Source of the DNA: an uncultured Clostridia bacterium
Lineage (GTDB): Bacteria; Bacillota; Clostridia; UMGS1883
Assembly: GCA_947626145.1 (NCBI GenBank)
Contig: CANQRB010000009.1
Span: 1 to 64,000 of the forward strand
DNA: 64,000 nucleotides
Reading direction: 5' to 3'
Positions 52,601 to 61,600 of this stretch are shown in pieces; the stretch's first letter is position 1; every line of letters starts with the position of its first letter. The notes beneath the pieces were generated by a model. The model saw nothing but the letters and a program-made list of their open reading frames with translations, did no database searches and was not told where the DNA came from. Made by a program: the position numbers and the translations under genes.

Positions 52601-55600
52601 GGTCAGGCTCCGGTGCTGGGCGACGAAACGGGCTACATCTATGCCGCCAATACCATGCTTTACGACGCCAAAAACGGCGACGAAGAATGGACGGTAACAA
52701 CGAACGGCAGCCCCAACTACAATAAGACCTTCACCAAGCTGTACGGCGTGGACAGGGCTTATTCCGACGAGAATAAGGAGAGGGCCAGGACGTATTTCAA
52801 GGATTACGCCGGCACCTACACCCTTGACGACCCGAACGGCGAATACAAGATTACCGTAACCGACGAAGGCGATATTTATTGGACGGACGCTGACGTTGAG
52901 GTCAATGCCGGGACGATTGCCGAGAAGAAGCTTCTCGCTTCCGACGTGGCCTTCAACAGTGACAACGTCACCCTCGCCGAGGATGGCACCCACCTGCCCA
53001 AGTCGGTATACCTGTGGTACAACGGCTACCGCAGTGCGGCCAATGATCTAACCGAGGTTGTAAACCAGTATTCGCCCACACAGCGCGGCGACATTACTTG
53101 GAACAACTATAACCGCAATGCCACGGAGGAGCTGACTTATCACAGCTTCGCCGGCGGAGCAACTCTGTACAAGGACAACGAGGGCTCGCAAAACGAAGCC
53201 GCGATTTCCATCAACGGTAACTTCCGTTATATGTTCAGCGGCGCCAATGGCGTTGCCGGGCCCATTGTGCCCGACGGTATCTACGAGACCGCCGACGAGC
53301 AGTACAAGATAGAGGTCAAGACTGCCGGCGGCAAGACCACCTACACCCTTACCACCCCCGACGGCGGCGAATACTACCTTGCCGCGTTGGGCGACGAGGA
53401 GGCCGGCACGGCTTATCTGCGCGGCAAGATAGGTGAGAACTATGTGTTCGGTACCTTCCGTGTTTCTTACGGAGCCATCGTTACCGACTCTGCGGCACAG
53501 ATAAGATATCTTGATAAGAGCGGCAACTATGTTATTATCCCTGTCAATACCCCGTTTACGAACTATGCGGCTGATGCGGGCGATGAGGGGGGAGCGATTG
53601 TTGTGGCCAATTCCGGCGAGACGGCGGAAACGGGCACTCACTACTCCAGTATGCCCAAGGCCATGGGCGCCGTTGAAAACGGCGGCACCATTTACCTTAC
53701 CGACGATATCAGAATAGGCTATATGGCCGAGGTAGCCGGTGATAAGCACGTTACCATCGACGGCCGGAACCATACCATTTTCCGTGCAAACTCCGGCGGA
53801 GTGACCTACACGGGTTCCCTGTTCAAGGTCGATAAGGGCAGCGAAATAACCCTTAAGAATGTGACCATTGACGCGGGCGGCAACTGGGGCTGGAATCATG
53901 ACGAGGTCGCCAAGATGATCCAGATCTCCACCTATGGCGTAAAGCAGCCCGGCGGCGGTACATCCTGGCCCAGCAATTCCCTTGCTTACGGCGCGAAGAA
54001 GCCTATCGTATACGGCAGCAGCAGCACGTCTACGGATGAGGACGACCGCCTCTTTGAGGATATGCCCCTCGACGATATGGAATACTTCCAGAGCGATGAG
54101 CCCTATGACCCCGGGGCGGGCATAGCGCTTATGGCCCTGACCAGAGTAGGCCCCAACATTACATCCACCAATAACCTTATTCAGGTGGGCGGTACTATCA
54201 ATCTGGAAAACACCGAGATTAAGTACATGAGCACCTATGACGAGACTAATAACCGTTACGGCGGCTACGGTGTGTTTGGCGTGACTGATGCCGGCGCTGT
54301 AATCAATCTGAACAGCGGCACCGATATCAACCACGTTGAGGCCAATGCCAACGCCCTTGTGCGCGGCATGAACAATACCACCGTAAACTTCAACGATAAC
54401 GCCAAGGTTCATGAATTCTATACCGACGGCGGCAACGGCGGCCTTATAGATATGAGAACTAACTCCACCGTTACCATCAACGACAATGCCGAGCTCTTCA
54501 ATGTGCTGGCCTACAACTGTAACGGCAGCATAATAATGGACTACGGCGGAAAGCTTGAGATCAACGGCGGCCGCATCCACCACAATTTCGGCCCCGGCGG
54601 CTCCAACAACGGCCACGGTATGACGCTGTATATCTATGGCAGCAGCGAATTCGAAATGAACGGCGGCACGGTCGACAATAATATCGGCCACGGCACAAGC
54701 ACAATATATCAGCAGCCGGGTTCAAAGCATATACAGCTTAACGGCGGCAGTATGTATGGCAACAAGAGTATGACTTATGCCGGAGCCTCCAACGGTGAGC
54801 GCACGGAAGTAAACGATGATATTTACCTCCTCAGCGACGCCACCATTGGCCCGGATATGCAGCTTGATGAAAATGTAGTTGTAAACGAGGCCGGTACCCT
54901 TACGAACTACGGAGAAATGAAGGGCAGCATCGAGGTTATGGGCCACGGCAGCGACAGCTACAATACATCCTTCCAGAACCACGGCTCCATTGACGGCGAG
55001 CTCTATCTCCAAAACGGCGCGGATGTGACCAATGGGCCGGACGGCACCATTAAGGGCAGCGTCCATGTTGAGGGTGCGACGACCGCCGGTGAAGTTGGTC
55101 AGGGCAACTTTACCAACCAGGGTGAGATCGAGGGTAACCTCGAGGTGACAAATGACGCCATAGTATTCAACAGCGGCCATATCAAGGGCGATGTTGACGT
55201 CAAGACAAACGGCGAGGTCGTACTTGACGGCGGCGGCTACATCGAGGGCTCGGTACATCTCTACCCGGGCAGCGAGCTGCGCACCAACGATCCCAGCCTG
55301 CCCGGCATTGTAAAGGGCAAGATAACCGTTGAATATAAGGACGAGCAGGATAGACAGCGCTTTGAGGATATTCTGCGGGATTCCAATATTCAGGCGGACG
55401 AAATTGAGTATGTGCTTCATGAGCATGACGCAACGAGGCACTATCACCGTGACGCGACCTGCTACCGCGTAGGTTATGACTACTATGTCTGCACCGGCTG
55501 TAACGAACAGTATAATTATGAGGAACTGCCGATGACGAATCATAACCTTCAGCAGAGTCACAACGATTCGGTAGGACCGTCCTGTACGGAACCCGGTAAG

Positions 55601-58600
55601 ACCGTATTTGCCTGCGCAAATTCCGGCTGTACGTATACCGAGGTTGTTCTCAGCGGATCGCCTACCGGACATACGCTCAGGCGTAATCCCGATTCCTATG
55701 TGGCCCCCACAACCGTTTCCGACGGCAGCTTTGTATTAGAGTGCGAGAATTGTGACTATACCGAAACCGTTACCATTCCCATGCTGTCCATCGGTGCGAC
55801 GGCACATGTTTTCCCAGACGATCCGACACCGGAAGTTAACGCAACCTGCCATTCGGAAGGCTCGGCCTATTTCGAGTGTGTAGAATGCGGACAGAGGCTT
55901 TATATAACGATACCCGCGACCGCGCACAACTACAGCGCCGAGGTCACTGAGGTGGAAGGCTCACGTGTTGAAGCCACCTGTACGGCCGACGGACACTATA
56001 TTACCCGCAGATACTGCTTGAATGACGGCTGTGAGGAATATATCGACGAAACCACCGTGCCGATTCCCGCTTTCGGACATACTTGGGGCGAGTGGGTAAT
56101 TGACGAGGCGAGCAGACGGTATTGTACCGACGATACCACTCAGACCCGTACCTGCGAGACCTGCGGTGAGACCGACACCGAGATAGCCATGGCCAAGGCC
56201 CACAGCTGGCAGCCTGTAGGCGACAGCGGTGTTGAACAGTGCTCTGTATGCGGCATGGTACGCGGCGGTTTGACCATTGATTACACGGCCAACGGCGGCA
56301 CCTTCCCGGCTGAGCTTATCGCCGCCGCGAAGAGGACCCATATGCAGGGCGAGACCGTCGAGCTTTGGACGCCCGCCAACGAGACCGTTGAAAATCAGGA
56401 AAATGTAATCAATAACCATTGGATTAAGTCCACCCCCGCAGGGCAGGCGGTATTCCTTGGCTGGAGCATGACAAATGCCGGCGAGGATCCCGTCACCGCG
56501 GACAGGGCGGCCGAGATCGAGCTCATTACTTCCGTAACAATAGCCGAGGACGAAACCGTATCGCCCAAGGTTTATGCGGTATGGGCTCCAGACATCAACA
56601 ATAACCTTGTGGCCGACTATGCGGAGACTCCCGTTACGCTCGTATATCAGACAAACGGCGGCACCGGCACCGCTCCCGAAAACATGGAGAACGTGCTTGT
56701 GGGCGGTTCTTATCCGCTTGTCACCGAATGCGACCTCAGGAAGGGCAGCGCGGTATTTGCCGGCTGGAGCACAACTCCCGTGTCCGATGATGCCGTAATT
56801 CCCAGTGACGCGAAGCTGACGCTCGCTGTTGACGGAATCGGCAACAATGTAAGCAGAGTTGAGTTTACCGCCGGAAATGACGAAAGCTTTGTTATCGACC
56901 TTGTTACCAGCCCCTACACCATTCCCGCACCTGCTGCCGGCAGCGGATATGTATATCTGTATGCGGTTTACGCCGAGGCGGATAATGAGGGCAATCCGGG
57001 CTTTGACCAAGGATACTACCATGTAGACTACTATGCTCCCGGAGCGGTTGCCCAGCCCGGTTACACGATAGACGGCGACGGCAGATTCTATACTTGCAAC
57101 GATCATCATGAGCCCGGCACTTCGGCAACGCTTATTTCCGCCGCCAGCGGCGCTATGATGATAAATAAGGATCGTGCGGTTCTTGTAGGCTGGAGCGCCG
57201 ATCCGAAGTGGAACGACAAAGATGCGACTCCGATAGCCAGCATCGCGGAAGAGGAGACCAATATTATCACCGAAGTCAACATACCTGATGATGAAAATGC
57301 CAGGGTTTATGCGGTATGGGCGATCGATGCGAATAATAACGGTCTCAGAGACTACAGGGAGGTTATGCTTACTCATACTTTGTTCAACAATGAGCAGCTT
57401 AGTGAGCGCGCTTCCGACAGCATTAATGAGCCGACCCTGCCTCTCAGAGATGAGAATGGCGATCCGATTTCAGCCTCAACCATAACAATCCGCCTGACGC
57501 AGCCGATGCCCGATCCCACAATCAATATTGTGCCGGGCAGCGAGATCGAATTCCCCACGGAGGGGCAGCTCTTTGAGGACAGCAACTTCCTTCACAGAGC
57601 GGTTCTGTACAGGACGGATGCGGACAGCGAGCATACGGACGAAAATATAGTACACCGTTATGTTCAGGTTGGCTGGAGTGAGTATTCTCACCGCGCCGCC
57701 ACCAGTCCCGCCGATGAGGCGGCCTGGGTCATCGGCTTTGGTGTGACAGAGGATAATCCCACTGACAGCCATGGCCGACTTGATACCGAAACCGGCATAT
57801 ACAAGCGGCTTATCGTAGACGACAGAGACCAGTTTGCTTATGCGGTATGGGCCATTGACGATAACAATAACGGCGTGGCCGACTACAACGAGCACACACT
57901 GACCTACGATCCAAACGGCGGCAACGGTCCCGAGGTTCCCGCCGAAACGGGCAATCTCAGGGGCGAAACCGTTGAGCTTGTGAAGAAGGACGATGTTAAG
58001 CTTCTTGTCAATGACGCGGCCTTTGCCGGCTGGAGTCTTGTAAAGCAGGACGGTGTCCTGACCGAGGCTCCTGAGGACGGAGTCATAGTTTCAAGCGTCG
58101 AGTTCGGCGACGAGGATGTTACCGTCTATGCCGTATGGGGCATTGACGCAAATGACAATGATATAGCCGACTTCTTTGAACACACATACAATGTGAAGTA
58201 TGACGGCAACGGAGGCGATGAGGACTACGTTCCCGCGGGAGTTGACAATGTCCTGCCCGGACACAGCGTTGAGCTGCCCGGCGTACCTCTGGCCGGCCTC
58301 ACAAAGGAAAAGGCCGTCCATGTGGGCTGGAGCACCGAAAAGCAGGATGTTCCCGCCGCTCATATCGAGGATCTTCCCGAGAGACTCGATGTGACGTGGA
58401 CCGCTCCCAATGTTGACTCCACAACGGACACTGAAAATGTAACGATTTATGCTGTCTGGGCAGCCGATGAAAATGAAAACGGCACACCCGACTACAACGA
58501 GGATGGCCTGAGTCTCAGATACGATTACAATCTTAACGGCGGTACGACGCTTACAACCGAGGGACTTACTCTTCCCAGAAACCGGTCCGCGCTTATCCCC

Positions 58601-61600
58601 GGTGAGACGGTAACTCTTTGGCAGCAGCCCGAGGGTGTGATTTGGGGCAAGAGGAACGGCACTATAAATTCCACCAAGGCGGTATTTGTAGGCTGGAGCC
58701 TGACTAAGCGCGAATCTTCTCTTCCCGCTACGGCGACTCAGGATGGCAGCATCATAACTGTGGATGATGAGACGATCGAGCTTGTTGACAGCGTTACTCT
58801 TGACAATGAAAATGTCACGGTTTATGCCGTATGGGCTTTTGACCGCAATAATAACGGCTGGGCCGATTATCTTGGCGATCATGACGAGCTTATTACGGTT
58901 ACCTTTGACGCGAACGGCGGTACCGGCGCCAATCCTATTCTGCCCGCACCCGCGGAATACGTCCGTGGCTCCGAGGTAAGATTCCCCGCCGGCGCATGGA
59001 GGATGAAACGCGGCGATGATGTATTCGTAGGCTGGAGTCTCACACTGATTGAGGAATCCTTCGATGCATCCGCCGATCCCGCCGAAGTTGAGGCGCTGCT
59101 CCTCGGCGGTGACAACGAGTATACTTTCAAGGTAGAGCCTGCCGACCCCGATGACAGAACCTACACGCTTTATGCGGTATATTCTACCGATGTGAACGGT
59201 GACGGCAGACCGGACTATCAGATAACGGATCCTGTCCACGTTGAGTATTATGTCAATGGCGGTCAGGTGAAGCCTGAGGCGCTTGAAGACGAGCACAGTG
59301 GTATACACGAGCCTGATTCTGACGGTATGTTCTATACCTGCCCGCATTACCATATCCCCGGCGAGGCTGCCGGTCTATATGGTGACGGCGCAAGCATTAT
59401 CTACCGTGACGGCGCTGTATTCCTTGGCTGGAGCGCGGAGCCTGCGGATCTGCTTGAATCTCTTGAGGACGAACAGGCTGTCGAGCTGCTTGATGAGCTT
59501 GTTCTGCCTGATGACATTACAGGCAACGGCAAGGTTTACGCGGTTTGGGCCGTTGACGAAAACGCCAGCGGTATGCCCGATTACAGAGAGGACCGCTTCA
59601 AGGTGCTTTACTTCCTTGTTGGCGGAAGCTTCAGTGACGGAAAGACTGCCGTACCCGACGACGCGATATACCTTCCCGGCGACACCGCCGAGCTCTGGCA
59701 GCCGGCTGACAGCAGCGAGGCTCCCGGAATGAAGGATTTCGTATTCCTCGGCTGGAGTGAGAGCCGTCAGTCGGCATTCCAGAACAAACCCGCTGACGGA
59801 GTTCTTGTGGACAGTGTTGTTATCGGAAACAACGATCATATCGTATATGCGGTTTACGCTGTGGATGAGAACAACAACGGTATTCCCGACTACAATGAAG
59901 AGGTAGTACCCACTCCCGAGGACAAATACACAGTACATTACAGCATGAACGGCGGCGAGGGCAAGGTGCCCGCCGAGTATCTTGACGCCGAGTATGCGAT
60001 GGGAGAAAAGGCGAAGCTTTGGCCTGCGGAAGCGGCGGACGTAACAAAGGACGGCGCTGTATTCCTTGGCTGGAGCGCGAAGAAGCTTGACATATTCGAG
60101 TTCGAGCCCGATGAGGGAACACTTATCACCGAGCTTGAAATAACCGGCACCAATCCTGTTGTATATGCGGTATGGGCTGTGGACGAAAACGGAAACGGCG
60201 TACCGGATTATGACGAAACAACAGAACCCACTCCCGGAGACACATACAAAGTGCATTACAGCATGAACGGCGGCGAGGGCAAGGTGCCCGCCGAGTATCT
60301 TGACGCCGAGTATGCGATGGGTGAAAAGGCGAAGCTTTGGCCTGCGGAAGTAGCGGACGTGACAAAGGACGGCGCTGTATTCCTTGGCTGGAGTGAAAGG
60401 AAACATGACGTATTTGAATTTGAGCCTGACGATGGTGTTATCATCACTGAGCTTGAAATAACAACTACTGATCCGATTGTGTATGCGGTATGGGCCGTGG
60501 ACTTCAACGGTAATGGTAAGCCCGACTACAGCAACGACAGCTTTACCCTTCATTATGACGGAAACGGTTGTGATGGAGATTCCAGACTTCCTGTGGACGT
60601 GACAGGTATACTGTCCGGTACATCGGCCAAGCTGGCAAAGGCTCCCGTTGACGGACTCACCAGAGCCGGAGCGGTCCAGCTTGGATGGAGCGCTGAAAAG
60701 CATGACGTATTTACGGCGGCTCCCGAGGCGGGAACGATCATTAATATGGTAACCGTAATGGATGGCGACATCACCGTATATGCTGTATGGGCTGTGGATG
60801 AAAACGGTAATAATTTGCCTGATTACGGAGAGATCGGACATCCGGTAACCTATCATCTCAACGGCGGCGAGGGCGAGCTTCCCACAATAACAAATGTGAG
60901 ATACCTGCCCGGCGATGAGGTGGAGCTCTGGATACCCTCCGAGGGCGACGTTGTCAGGAAGAACGCCACATTCCTTGGCTGGAGCCTTGACGAGAGAAAT
61001 ATTTATATCGATAAGGCACCGGATCCAAAGGATTATGTGACCAGTGTTATTATGGATGAAGCCGGTATAGATGTATACGCCGTATGGGCTGTTGATGGCA
61101 ACAATAACGGCAAGCCCGATTATACGGAGGATAAATATGAGGTGATCTATGACGGCAACGGCAATACTGACGGTAATGTACCTGTTGACTCAAAGGCATA
61201 TTTGCCCGGAGAAACTGCTCTGATCAGGACCGGTGCGGGTCTTGTAAGGATTCGCATAGTCGGTGAGGAAGAGTTGACGGATGTTTTCGCGGGATGGAGC
61301 CTGGAAGCCCATGAGGAGGCATTTACAGACCTGGATGCAGCCGCGGAGGTCATCGTTGCAGGTACATCGGTAGTTGTTGAAGACGATATTGTTCTCTATG
61401 CGGTATGGGCAGAGGATGTGAACGGCAACGGAAAGCCGGATTATGCCGAAAACAGCCATAATCTGCTGTACGACGGCAATGGCGGAACTTTTGCCCATGA
61501 CGAAGAGATACATATTGATCCCGCGTTCTATTTGTCCGGTACGGAGATTGAACTTATGGCTGCCGATATCGCCGGTATTAAGATGGAAAAGGCTGTATTC

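Noticed and set aside
53048-54691. 547-aa minus-strand ORF (and others of 300-490 aa opposite the giant gene, e.g. 55961-57376 and 59375-60856)
   Set aside because: They mirror the coding strand's repeat and codon pattern, have no SD or family motifs, and overlap a clearly real gene.
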